From the NCBI GenBank assembly GCA_904419955.1, contig CAJFTO010000040.1, positions 24,538-62,853 of the forward strand: 38,316 nucleotides of DNA, in the 5' to 3' direction. Below, one piece after another: positions 30,710 through 38,316 of the stretch; within the stretch, counting starts at the first letter, position 1; each line of letters opens with the position of its first letter. The notes under the pieces were generated by a model. It was not told where the DNA came from and did not search any database. It saw only the letters and a program-made list of their open reading frames with translations. This DNA comes from Candidatus Roslinia caecavium. Its GTDB lineage: Bacteria; Bacillota; Clostridia; Monoglobales; Monoglobaceae. The translations under genes and the position numbers were made by a program.

Positions 30710-33514
30710 TTGCTTGACTGGATTTTTGAAGGGATCGTCACATGGATCAGCAGTATCGTTTCCCAGCTGATGGACGCTGTGTCAGGCCTGTTTTTGAACG
30801 CACTTGGCACAGATATGACAGCAATGGAAGAATACTTTCCGTTTGTTGCAAAAGCGTTTACTGTCATGCAATATATGGCATGGGCGTTGTTGTTTTTGAT
30901 TACGATATGGCAATTGTTCCGTGTGTTCGGCGGACCCATAACAGAAGCAGAGAACCCTTTGTCACTGCTTGCAAGAAGCTCTTTGTTTGCGTTGTTGATA
31001 GGATATGCAAAGCCAATATTCCTGCTGACGCTCGACATTGCAAGAGCTCCTTATACGGCGCTCATGGATATTACGATGTCTTCAGAAGATTTCACATTTG
31101 CCGGAGTGGAACAGGCGCTGACTAATGGACTAACAACCATTGTTTCCGTTGCAACAGTGGTTGGTCTATTGCTTTTGGTGATTTTGGAAATTGCGTTAGG
31201 CTGGAATTATTTCAAACTGTTACTTGAAACGGTTGAACGATACATTGTGGTTGGTGTTCTTTGCTATACTTCCCCTCTGGCATATGCGATGGGAGCGTCA
31301 AAAACAACAGGAAGTGTATTCAAATCTTGGTGCCGTATGGTGGGTTCACAACTGCTATTATTGGTGATGAACGTATGGTTTCTGCGAGCATTTAACAGTT
31401 CGGTGGGACAATACATTGGCAACGGCGGTGCACTGTCAACCGGCCAGGGCAATATATTTCTATGGATGTTCTGTGCTCTTGCGTTTTTAAAAACGGCACA
31501 GAAATTTGACAGCTACCTTGCCTCTATGGGACTCAATGTAGCGCAGACAGGCAGCAGTATGGGTATGGAATTGCTTATGGCAGCGCGTGTTTTGGGCGGA
31601 GTCAGCGGAGGCGTTAAAAGTGCAGGCAATGTGTTTAGGGGCGGCAGCGCCACCTCAGGTGCAGGAACGGCAGGAGCTGGTTTTGCTGCAGGCTTTGTGA
31701 ATAAATTCAAGGGGAATAGCTATGTCCGTGACGCTGTTGTCAGCGGCGGAAGTCCTATGGGCGCCGGCGGCACAGCTGGTTTTGTGGGCCGCGCTTTTGG
31801 AGGCATTGCCGCACGAAACGGTGCGAAACTGACTGGTGATTCTATCGCGTCCGTAGCATCAAAAGCACCAAACGTTTCAGGAAGTATTGCCGGAGATATT
31901 GCAGACCGCAGTCTTGAAAACTTTATGCCGCATTTGAGCGGCCGTCGTTTATCAGGCACTCAGATAACAGGCGGACAGATATCTACAACAACCACCGGTT
32001 CAGACGGAAACGAAGCTAACCTGGAAATGTACAGCGCCGCTCAGTATGAAAAACCAGAGACGCCGCACAGCATCGTCAATGCATCCGACGGAAGCCAGTG
32101 GTATCAGATGGCTGCGGGTACTGGAGCAAACGCATTTTATGAGGCTCCTGAATTTAACGGTGATCCGTCCGAAGCGGCACAGGTGGCAACAACATTCCCT
32201 GATGCTGCGGAAGGCACCATACTCAGAACGGCTGATGAAGGCGTTATGGAAGCAACAACACCGGGCGAAAGTTCGCTTTTATTTAACAGTGCAAACTATG
32301 GTGAGCCAGACGGCCCACACTCTGTCATAAAAGACGCTGACGGCAATGAATGGTATCAAGTCTCGAGTGCCGATTATGCGGACGGTACTACAGAAGTGCC
32401 GCAGTTTGACAGCGGATATACAGAGTTCCCAGGAATGCCGGAAGATACATCTATGAATGTGCTTGGCGACGGTTTGATTGAAGCCAATTCTGCCGATGGC
32501 ACATCAATGCTGTACAGCAGCGAAAGCTACAGTGAACCGGAAGGCACATATCAGACGGTTACTGATGCTGACGGGACACAGTGGTATCAGGTATCTGGTG
32601 AGGATATTGCAAACGGCAGTGCAGCTGCTCCGCAATTTACTGAAGACAATGCCGTTTCGTTCCCCGACATGTCAGAAGATACTGCATATACCCAAATCGG
32701 CAACGGCGTGATTGAAGCTAATTCTGCCGATGGTAGTTCCATGCTGTATAACAGCGCTTCCTATGCCGAACCAGAGGGTGAGCATTCTGTTGTTACGGCA
32801 AACGATGGCAGCCAGTGGTATCAGATACCTATTGGCAGCGATGGTTCTTATGAAGCACCGGAATATACAGGGGCTGTTGCAGAAGGAATGCAGGCAGAAC
32901 CCAGCTTCCCCGGCATGCCGGATGGAACAGAGTTTCGTTCAGCTGGAAACGGCGTTGTGGAAGCCTCCTCTGCTTCCGAAAGCAATACGCTATGGTATAA
33001 CAGTGCTAATTATGAAGAACCTGAAGCGCCGCATACGGTTATGCAGGCAGCAAACGGTGTGGAATGGTATGCGATGCAGCCACATGCCGAGACGCCCGCA
33101 TTCGAGGCCGGAGATGCAGCGATGGCATATAACCAAGCACAGTTCCAAGCATTTATGCCAGGCTACGAGCAAAAAGTATCCTCGGTTGACGGATCTCAAC
33201 GTCAGGATGGTTGTTTTGAAGTCCGGCACGAAAACGGAAGCGGTACTATGTTTTACGATACGACCAGATATGCTGCACCACGTGGCAATTATCAGGTATA
33301 TGAAGATGTTAATGGAAGTCAATGGTACGCAATACACGGCGAAGCTGCCGTTGACCGAAAACCGGTATACCAAGACGGGAAACCGGTATACGATAACGGT
33401 AAGCTGCGTACAGAATCTGTTACAACTGTGCGTTATAAGACAACTCCATCGCGTTTTGGAGAACCCAAACGCCGTGAAAAAATAGAAATAAAAGCCCCAA
33501 AACGCAAGCGGTAA
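30710..33514 (+). CDS. VirB6/TrbL-like conjugation channel protein with six C-terminal repeats
   Basis: TTG 30710 follows CGGAGG by nine bases; the product is 934 residues. Residues 1-270 hold about six membrane segments and match the VirB6/TrbL-type proteins of Firmicute ICEs (GWNYFKLLLETVERYIVVGVL). Residues 270-420 are Gly/Ala-rich. From about 435 to 880 six related units occur, each with a (L/M)(Y/F)NSAxYxEPExPHSV...DGSQWYQ core; the aromatic anchors are at 441, 525, 602, 680, 763 and 849, a period of 77-86 residues. The tail is Lys/Arg-rich (KIEIKAPKRKR). A VirB6 homologue with such an extension is unusual. A strong terminator follows. Confidence 0.85.
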   Translation: MLDWIFEGIVTWISSIVSQLMDAVSGLFLNALGTDMTAMEEYFPFVAKAFTVMQYMAWALLFLITIWQLFRVFGGPITEAENPLSLLARSSLFALLIGYAKPIFLLTLDIARAPYTALMDITMSSEDFTFAGVEQALTNGLTTIVSVATVVGLLLLVILEIALGWNYFKLLLETVERYIVVGVLCYTSPLAYAMGASKTTGSVFKSWCRMVGSQLLLLVMNVWFLRAFNSSVGQYIGNGGALSTGQGNIFLWMFCALAFLKTAQKFDSYLASMGLNVAQTGSSMGMELLMAARVLGGVSGGVKSAGNVFRGGSATSGAGTAGAGFAAGFVNKFKGNSYVRDAVVSGGSPMGAGGTAGFVGRAFGGIAARNGAKLTGDSIASVASKAPNVSGSIAGDIADRSLENFMPHLSGRRLSGTQITGGQISTTTTGSDGNEANLEMYSAAQYEKPETPHSIVNASDGSQWYQMAAGTGANAFYEAPEFNGDPSEAAQVATTFPDAAEGTILRTADEGVMEATTPGESSLLFNSANYGEPDGPHSVIKDADGNEWYQVSSADYADGTTEVPQFDSGYTEFPGMPEDTSMNVLGDGLIEANSADGTSMLYSSESYSEPEGTYQTVTDADGTQWYQVSGEDIANGSAAAPQFTEDNAVSFPDMSEDTAYTQIGNGVIEANSADGSSMLYNSASYAEPEGEHSVVTANDGSQWYQIPIGSDGSYEAPEYTGAVAEGMQAEPSFPGMPDGTEFRSAGNGVVEASSASESNTLWYNSANYEEPEAPHTVMQAANGVEWYAMQPHAETPAFEAGDAAMAYNQAQFQAFMPGYEQKVSSVDGSQRQDGCFEVRHENGSGTMFYDTTRYAAPRGNYQVYEDVNGSQWYAIHGEAAVDRKPVYQDGKPVYDNGKLRTESVTTVRYKTTPSRFGEPKRREKIEIKAPKRKR
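32020..33340 (+). repeat. Six diverged tandem protein repeats in the VirB6-like gene
   Basis: Units begin near 32024, 32276, 32507, 32741, 32990 and 33248 with spacing of about 230-258 bases. Protein similarity is clear, DNA similarity only moderate, except units 3 and 4, which share GAAGCYAATTCTGCCGATGG-type sequence. The last unit is the most diverged. Confidence 0.8.
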
Positions 33515-33517
33515 AAT

Positions 33518-33552
33518 AAAAGCAGTCAAATTCTATGTTTGGCTGCTTTTTC
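33518..33552 (+). terminator. Terminator-like hairpin between the VirB6-like and hydrolase genes
   Basis: AAAAGCAGTCAAA (33518-33530) pairs fully (one G-U) with TTTGGCTGCTTTT (33538-33550); a T-run is part of the second arm. It lies 25 bases before the next ribosome site, so it probably lowers downstream expression. Confidence 0.8.
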
Positions 33553-33589
33553 TTATATAGAATTTTGTTTCGGCAAGGAGGTGAAAAGA

Positions 33590-35377
33590 ATGGCTGAGCC
33601 CAATAAACAGCAAATCGGTGACGGTGCCGATAATTTCGGGCAAGCTGCAGGTCAAATGGCTAAAGCTGCAAAACAAGCCGGACAGGAAACGGCAAAACAA
33701 GCAGCCGCAAAAGGCGCAGAGGCTACCGCAAACGCAGCAGCTGCAACTGTCAAAGCCGGTGTGGAAGGTGGAAAGGCTGTCGCCGAAGTCGCTGCGGGAA
33801 CAGCGGCAGGCGGACCTGTAGGTGCAGTCATATCTGCGGCATGGTCTTTGCGGCACACCTTGTTTAAGGTGCTGATTTGTATATGCCTTGCAATTGTGTT
33901 CTTTATTGTGCTGATTGTATCCCTGCCATCCATAGTTACAAACAATATATTCGGTCTGGACGGGACACAGCCTGTCGAAGGCATGACTCTTGATTCCAGT
34001 TATACTCAGATGGAACAGGTGGTATCAAATGTAATAGAAGCGGCATATCAGACGTCTTTATCCAGAGTTGAACAGATCATTTCAAGTGGTGGATATAATT
34101 ACGAAGCTTCTTCGGATGCAACTATCAATTATGCGCAGAGCTCAGCCGGTTATGACACCTGCTATATCCTCGCCGCGTATTCTGCTTCTTTGGAACAACA
34201 GGGCACCGATCCGGATGATATGACTGCAAAATTGAACAGTGTAGCAAGTGATATGTTCCCTGTCACCTATGAAGTTAAAGAAACCGAACAGACAATCACG
34301 AATGAGGACGGGACTACTTCCGTACAGACGGTACAGTATGTAGAATGTACTATCCATCCATTTGACAACAGCGTCATCAACAGGGCTTTTGGTATTGATC
34401 CGAATGCCGCATACAATCAATTCGGCGCAACATACAGTGAGGTCATTACCAATATGGCAAACGCGCTTAAACGGACTTTATACGGTGCAATAAGCCCTGG
34501 TGAATCTGTCCCCCTCACTGATGAAGAATTGATTGCATTTGTGAATAGTCAAAGCTGTACAGGCGTTCAAAAGCTGTTATTGGAAACCGCTTTATCGTTA
34601 GTCGGCAAAGTTCCGTACTTCTGGGGTGGCAAAAGCCCTGCTGGCTGGAATGATGAATGGAATACGCCAAAGCTGGTTACATCCGCTGGCTCTTCTTCTA
34701 CCGGAACGATCAGACCGTATGGCTTAGATTGCAGTGGTTTCACATCATGGATCTATGATACGGCGCTTGGAATTGATATCGGTGCTGGTACCGGCGGGCA
34801 ATACCCGAAAACCACCGCTGTTTCCGCAGCTGATTTGCAAATCGGCGATTTGGGCTTTTTAGCCGGCTCAGGCGGAGGTGGCTGGAACCATGTTTTGATG
34901 TTTGCCGGATATGGATCCAGCGGAGAACGGATGTGGGTACACTCCTCCAGCGGCAGCGGCGTTATACTGAATTCGCCCAGTTATGAATCATCGCTGGTTC
35001 TGCGCAGACCAAAGAATGTGGACTATAACGCACCTGTAGCAGGTGGATCTACCGGAATCATAGGTCCATCTTCCGGCACCCCTTACACAATGGAAGTCGA
35101 AGTGACACATTATTGTCCTTGTCAGCAATGTAACGGCAACTCACTGGCTATGTCTGCAAGCGGAAAGCCGTTAGCTGTCGGGATGGTAGCAATGTCAACA
35201 AAGTATCCGTTTGGTACCAGAATCAGCATTAACGGAAAAATATATACTGTGGAAGACCGCGGCGGCGCTGAATTTAATGATATCCACCGTGTGGATATTT
35301 TCGTAAACTCGCATGAAGAAGCGTTGCGTCTGGGGCGGTACAAAACCACAGCCACAGTATATCCAACAGGTAGGTGA
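33590..35377 (+). CDS. Conjugation-associated cell-wall hydrolase (NlpC/P60 and 3D domains)
   Basis: ATG 33590 with AAGGAGG eight bases upstream gives 595 residues; an in-frame start at 33539 lies in the hairpin and is unlikely. Order: Ala/Lys-rich coiled N-terminus (to ~75), one membrane segment (LFKVLICICLAIVFFIVLIVSL), a long extracellular linker region to ~330, an NlpC/P60 domain with Cys in GLDCSGFTSW, His in GWNHVLMF, and a C-terminal 3D domain (GTRISINGKIYTVEDRGG...HRVDIFV). This matches CwlT-like peptidoglycan-opening proteins of ICEs. The linker may replace the usual lysozyme domain. It overlaps the PrgI gene by four bases. Confidence 0.87.
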   Translation: MAEPNKQQIGDGADNFGQAAGQMAKAAKQAGQETAKQAAAKGAEATANAAAATVKAGVEGGKAVAEVAAGTAAGGPVGAVISAAWSLRHTLFKVLICICLAIVFFIVLIVSLPSIVTNNIFGLDGTQPVEGMTLDSSYTQMEQVVSNVIEAAYQTSLSRVEQIISSGGYNYEASSDATINYAQSSAGYDTCYILAAYSASLEQQGTDPDDMTAKLNSVASDMFPVTYEVKETEQTITNEDGTTSVQTVQYVECTIHPFDNSVINRAFGIDPNAAYNQFGATYSEVITNMANALKRTLYGAISPGESVPLTDEELIAFVNSQSCTGVQKLLLETALSLVGKVPYFWGGKSPAGWNDEWNTPKLVTSAGSSSTGTIRPYGLDCSGFTSWIYDTALGIDIGAGTGGQYPKTTAVSAADLQIGDLGFLAGSGGGGWNHVLMFAGYGSSGERMWVHSSSGSGVILNSPSYESSLVLRRPKNVDYNAPVAGGSTGIIGPSSGTPYTMEVEVTHYCPCQQCNGNSLAMSASGKPLAVGMVAMSTKYPFGTRISINGKIYTVEDRGGAEFNDIHRVDIFVNSHEEALRLGRYKTTATVYPTGR

Positions 35378-35766
35378 AGAATTTGGAAGAAAAAGAATAT
35401 AACAATATCTATGCTATCCCGGCGAATTATACAGACTCAGGGAAAATCTTCGGCGGAATGCTGGAGCTTCGCAATACTATTGAAGCTGCTTTAATTGTAA
35501 TTATAATCGGCTATCCCGAACTGATGCTGATTCCTATGGCAACTACCCTTCGTATTGTAGTAATGACTGTGACGCTTATTCCCGCTGCAGTAATTGCGTT
35601 GATGGGTATCGATGGCAATTCCCTGTTTCAGTACGTCGGACATATGATCCGATATTTCATCAACCGGAGAAATCTGCATTTCAGAAGGGTGGGATACCAC
35701 TATGACAAACGGCAGCTCAGGAAAAAGCAAAAAGCCAAAGTCAAAAAAACGTCCGGAAAAGCTTGA
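35374..35766 (+). CDS. PrgI-family conjugation membrane protein
   Basis: The 130-residue product has the PrgI pattern: YAIPANYTDSGKIFGGML, two adjacent membrane segments (IEAALIVIIIGYPELMLI and TLRIVVMTVTLIPAAVIALM) and a basic tail. PrgI resembles VirB3 and stands before VirB4 in Gram-positive type IV systems. GTG 35374 overlaps the previous stop (GTGA); TTG 35383 after AGGTGA is an equally good start and would remove three residues. Its 3' end overlaps virB4 by 65 bases. Confidence 0.86.
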   Translation: MKNLEEKEYNNIYAIPANYTDSGKIFGGMLELRNTIEAALIVIIIGYPELMLIPMATTLRIVVMTVTLIPAAVIALMGIDGNSLFQYVGHMIRYFINRRNLHFRRVGYHYDKRQLRKKQKAKVKKTSGKA

Positions 35767-38230
35767 ATTTGTTCAGGACTTTATTCCGGTTAAAAATATA
35801 AATTACGGAATCATCGAAACTACCGATGGCCGTTACATAAAAATTTTAGAGATAGAGCCGATTAATTTCATGCTTCGCTCCAGTGAAGAGCAGTTTGGAA
35901 TCATCTCTTCTTTCGCGAGCTGGTTAAAAATTTCTCCCATGCGGCTGCAGTTTAAAAGTATTACCCGCAAAGCGGATTCCGATAAGCATGTAGCCATGGT
36001 AAAAAGAGAACTTGCCGAGGAAGAAAATGAACAATGCAAGCAGTTGGGCGAAGGATATATACGGCTTATCAAGGATGTAGGCAGCCGTGAAGCCTTAACC
36101 CGAAGGTTCTTTCTTATTTTTCAGTACGAAGAGCTTCACCGCAGCGACAGTGATGATTTTGCCAAAATATACAGCGCTCTGCAAACGGCGGAGCAAACGG
36201 CCAGGGCATATTTCCTTCAGTGCGGAAACTCTATCTTACAACCCAAGGATCCGGACGAAGCGACTGCTGAAATTCTGTACATGTTTTTCAACAGGCAGTC
36301 CTGTGTGGATGAACCGTTTTCATCCCGTGTGAACCGTGTTGTTATGGACACCATGACGGCAAAAAACAAAGTAATCGGGATTGATCCCGTACCGCATATA
36401 CGCATTACCAACTTTCTTGCCCCACGCGGAATCAATTTAAAGCATTCCAATTACATTATTATGGACGGGCTATATTACTCGTTCTTATATATAAAGGGAA
36501 ACGGTTATCCCGGGATGGTTCGCGCGGGCTGGATGTCCTCTCTGATCAACGCCGGTGAAGGTATTGACGTCGATGTACATCTGCGCCGGGAAAACCGCAG
36601 CAGGACGATCGATAAGGTTGCACAGCGTATCAGGCTTAACCGTACCAAGTTGAGGAGTATGCAGGATACCAGCACTGACTATGAAGAGCTCACGAATTCT
36701 ATTCAGGCTGGTTACTATATCAAGCACGGAATCGCAAACAATAATGAAGATTTATTTTATATGTCCGTGTTTATTACCATATCGGCAAAAAGCTATGAAG
36801 AGCTTCTTTGGCGCAAGCAGCAAATGACAGATATGCTGAAATCCATGGACATGTATACGAGCGACTGCAGGTTTCAGCAGGAAGACGCCTTAAAGTCAGT
36901 CATGCCGTTTTTGCATATAACGCCTTCGCTGGAAAAGAAATCACAGAGAAATGTGCTGACCAGCGGCGCAGCTTCTACCTATATGTTTACGAGCTTTGAA
37001 ATGTCTGACGATACTGGCGTTCTACTTGGTATCAACCGACATAACAATTCACTTTGTATAGTGGATTTGTTCAATACAAAGAAAAATAAGAATGCGAATC
37101 TGAACCTGCTCGGAACCAGCGGCGCGGGCAAGACCTTTACGATGCAGCTTTTGGCGCTGCGGATGAGGATGCGCGGCATACAGTGCTTCATACTCGCACC
37201 TATCAAGGGTCACGAGTTTCGCCGTGCGTGCAACCATATCGGCGGACAGTATATCAAAATAGCCCCCGGTTCGCCGCATTGTATCAATATCATGGAGATC
37301 CGGCATACCATTACGCCGGAGATGGAACTGATCGATGAGATGGACTACAGCGAGATGGATTCTATGCTGGCAAGAAAAATCCAGCAGCTGATGATATTTT
37401 TCTCGCTGCTGATCCCGGATATGACCAATGAGGAAGAACAAATGTTGGATGAGGCGCTCATCAAGACCTATGCCGACTTCAACATTACCCATGATAATGA
37501 CTCGCTGTATCTGGATTCCGAAGCGGATCCACCGGTCATGAAGAAAATGCCTATACTGGGAGACCTGCACAAGAATCTGCTTCAAAACAAAATGACGGAA
37601 CGCATAGCTGTTATTGTCAGCAGGTTTGTGACCGGCTCGGCGCAGTCTTTTAATAAAGGAACTAATGTGGACTTAACGAATAAGTACATCGTATTGGATC
37701 TGTCTGAACTGAAAGGGAAACTTCTTCCCGTTGGCATGATGATCGCACTGGACTATGTCTGGGATAATATCAAGGCAGACAGAACAAAAAAGAAAGCAAT
37801 TTTAATTGATGAGATCTGGCAGCTAATTGGAGCATCCTCCAATAAACAGGCTGCCGATTTTTGTTTGACCATTTTCAAAACCATACGTGGGTTTGGAGGC
37901 GCCGCTATCTCAGCGACGCAAGACCTCTCTGATTTCTTCAGTCTGGAGGATGGCAAGTATGGCAGGGCAATCGTAAATAATTCAAAGAATAAAATCATTT
38001 TGAATCTTGAGCCTGACGAGGCACGATATGTGCAGGATGTGCTGAAGCTTACGAAAACCGAGATGCGGTCCATCACCCGTTTTGAACGCGGTGAAGCTTT
38101 GGTATATTCCAATAACAATAAAGTGCCTGTTGTGATAAAAGCTTCAAAAGAAGAACAGGAGATGATTACAACAGACCGAGCAGAACTGGAGGCAATCCTG
38201 CGTGAAAAACGCAAGAAGAAAACACATTAA
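35702..38230 (+). CDS. virB4: VirB4/TraE-like conjugation ATPase
   Basis: VirB4 is the cytoplasmic ATPase that drives assembly and transfer through the type IV channel. The 842-residue product has an N-terminal VirB4 region (FVQDFIPVKNINYGIIETTDGRYIKILEI), Walker A GTSGAGKT at 471-478, Walker B AILIDEIWQ with Asp703 and Glu704, and the C-terminal GGAAISATQDLSDF and NSKNKIILNLEPDEA. Basic segments at both ends suggest membrane association. Its start (AGGGTGGGA site, ATG 35702) lies inside the PrgI gene. Length is typical for the ICE versions. Confidence 0.94.
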   Translation: MTNGSSGKSKKPKSKKRPEKLEFVQDFIPVKNINYGIIETTDGRYIKILEIEPINFMLRSSEEQFGIISSFASWLKISPMRLQFKSITRKADSDKHVAMVKRELAEEENEQCKQLGEGYIRLIKDVGSREALTRRFFLIFQYEELHRSDSDDFAKIYSALQTAEQTARAYFLQCGNSILQPKDPDEATAEILYMFFNRQSCVDEPFSSRVNRVVMDTMTAKNKVIGIDPVPHIRITNFLAPRGINLKHSNYIIMDGLYYSFLYIKGNGYPGMVRAGWMSSLINAGEGIDVDVHLRRENRSRTIDKVAQRIRLNRTKLRSMQDTSTDYEELTNSIQAGYYIKHGIANNNEDLFYMSVFITISAKSYEELLWRKQQMTDMLKSMDMYTSDCRFQQEDALKSVMPFLHITPSLEKKSQRNVLTSGAASTYMFTSFEMSDDTGVLLGINRHNNSLCIVDLFNTKKNKNANLNLLGTSGAGKTFTMQLLALRMRMRGIQCFILAPIKGHEFRRACNHIGGQYIKIAPGSPHCINIMEIRHTITPEMELIDEMDYSEMDSMLARKIQQLMIFFSLLIPDMTNEEEQMLDEALIKTYADFNITHDNDSLYLDSEADPPVMKKMPILGDLHKNLLQNKMTERIAVIVSRFVTGSAQSFNKGTNVDLTNKYIVLDLSELKGKLLPVGMMIALDYVWDNIKADRTKKKAILIDEIWQLIGASSNKQAADFCLTIFKTIRGFGGAAISATQDLSDFFSLEDGKYGRAIVNNSKNKIILNLEPDEARYVQDVLKLTKTEMRSITRFERGEALVYSNNNKVPVVIKASKEEQEMITTDRAELEAILREKRKKKTH

Positions 38231-38235
38231 GTCTT

Positions 38236-38265
38236 AAAATGCGCATTTTGATAGAAATACGCATT
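38236..38265. repeat. Palindrome and dyad motif after virB4
   Basis: AAAATGCGCATTTT (38236-38249) is a perfect palindrome. It overlaps a 26-base motif (38240-38265) with GCGCATTT/AAATACGC arms that recurs at 29181-29206 with three differences. Confidence 0.6.
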
Positions 38266-38290
38266 GACTATATTGAAGGAGGTGGTGAAA

Positions 38291-38316
38291 ATGCTTTTAC
38301 AGGACGAACAGTATGT
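38291..38316 (+). CDS. Start of the next ICE gene, cut by the window edge
   Basis: GAAGGAGGTGG precedes ATG 38291; the eight codons seen read MLLQDEQY and continue beyond the window. In comparable modules the next gene after virB4 is a hydrolase or a coupling-related protein; nothing more can be said from eight residues. Confidence 0.55.

Larger units (their letters stand above)
28250..38316 (+). mobile_element. Integrative and conjugative element (left part)
   Basis: All genes after rlmD point rightward and form an ICE backbone: accessory HTH proteins, VirB2-like, VirB6-like, NlpC/P60-3D hydrolase, PrgI and VirB4. This is the Gram-positive (FATA) type IV secretion layout. Coupling protein, relaxase, replication and recombination genes must lie beyond the right edge. 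Confidence 0.88.

Noticed and set aside
32020-33340. CRISPR-like repeats
   Set aside because: The periodicity is in protein units of ~80 residues inside an intact frame, with diverged DNA; no short identical repeats with spacers and no cas genes.

Overview
The window looks like the chromosome of an uncultured Clostridia-type Firmicute (Bacillota). Evidence is the Firmicute-style gene neighbourhoods (gatCAB; smc-ftsY; rplS-lepB-rbgA-rnhB-yraN; recD2, recR), strong AGGAGG ribosome sites, TTGACA/TATAAT promoters, TTG and GTG starts, and a signal peptidase of the SipS kind. From about 28.25 kb to the right edge an integrated conjugative element (ICE) is present, with different codon use from the chromosome (fewer ATA, AGA/AGG and GCG codons).

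Layout. 1-875: no protein gene; a strongly folded RNA with its own promoter on the minus strand (about 436-669), an AT-rich tract and two copies of a short dispersed repeat. 876-4285 (minus): gatC-gatA-gatB, the tRNA-dependent amidotransferase, with a third repeat copy between gatC and gatA. 4501-9020 (plus): smc and ftsY, divergent from gatC. 9144-13350: rplS with its own promoter and leader, lepB with a long N-terminal extension, rbgA, rnhB, yraN. The ylxM-ffh-rpsP-rimM-trmD block usually found between ftsY and rplS is absent. 13416-15841: an M19 dipeptidase and a class I aminotransferase. 16054-17328 (minus): five small genes from one good promoter, including a VbhA/Fic-type antitoxin without a visible toxin, a very small ferredoxin-thioredoxin-reductase-like protein and a zinc-ribbon protein. 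17552-19880: YtcJ-like amidohydrolase plus a degenerate, truncated tyrosine recombinase. 19917-20723 (minus): SAM methyltransferase. 20927-21213: frameshifted glycosyltransferase-like remnant. 21358-24785: recD2, recR, a lipoprotein. 24830-26842: secreted GH26-like protein with a copper-amine-oxidase-N stalk domain. 26902-28239: rlmD.

The ICE starts at the 3' end of rlmD (rumA), a known ICE integration hotspot. It shows an accessory winged-helix-like protein, a sigma/HTH-like regulator, a regulated leader with direct repeats and an attenuator hairpin, and then a conjugation module: VirB2-like small membrane protein, VirB6/TrbL-like channel protein with six C-terminal repeats, NlpC/P60 + 3D cell-wall hydrolase, PrgI-family protein and VirB4 ATPase. 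The module runs off the right edge; relaxase, coupling protein and recombinase are not in the window.

Most points worth a second look lie outside the well-known genes: the multibranched RNA, the repeat family, the orphan antitoxin cluster, the possible dual-start signal peptidase, the degenerate recombinase, and the repeat-bearing VirB6 with its leader.
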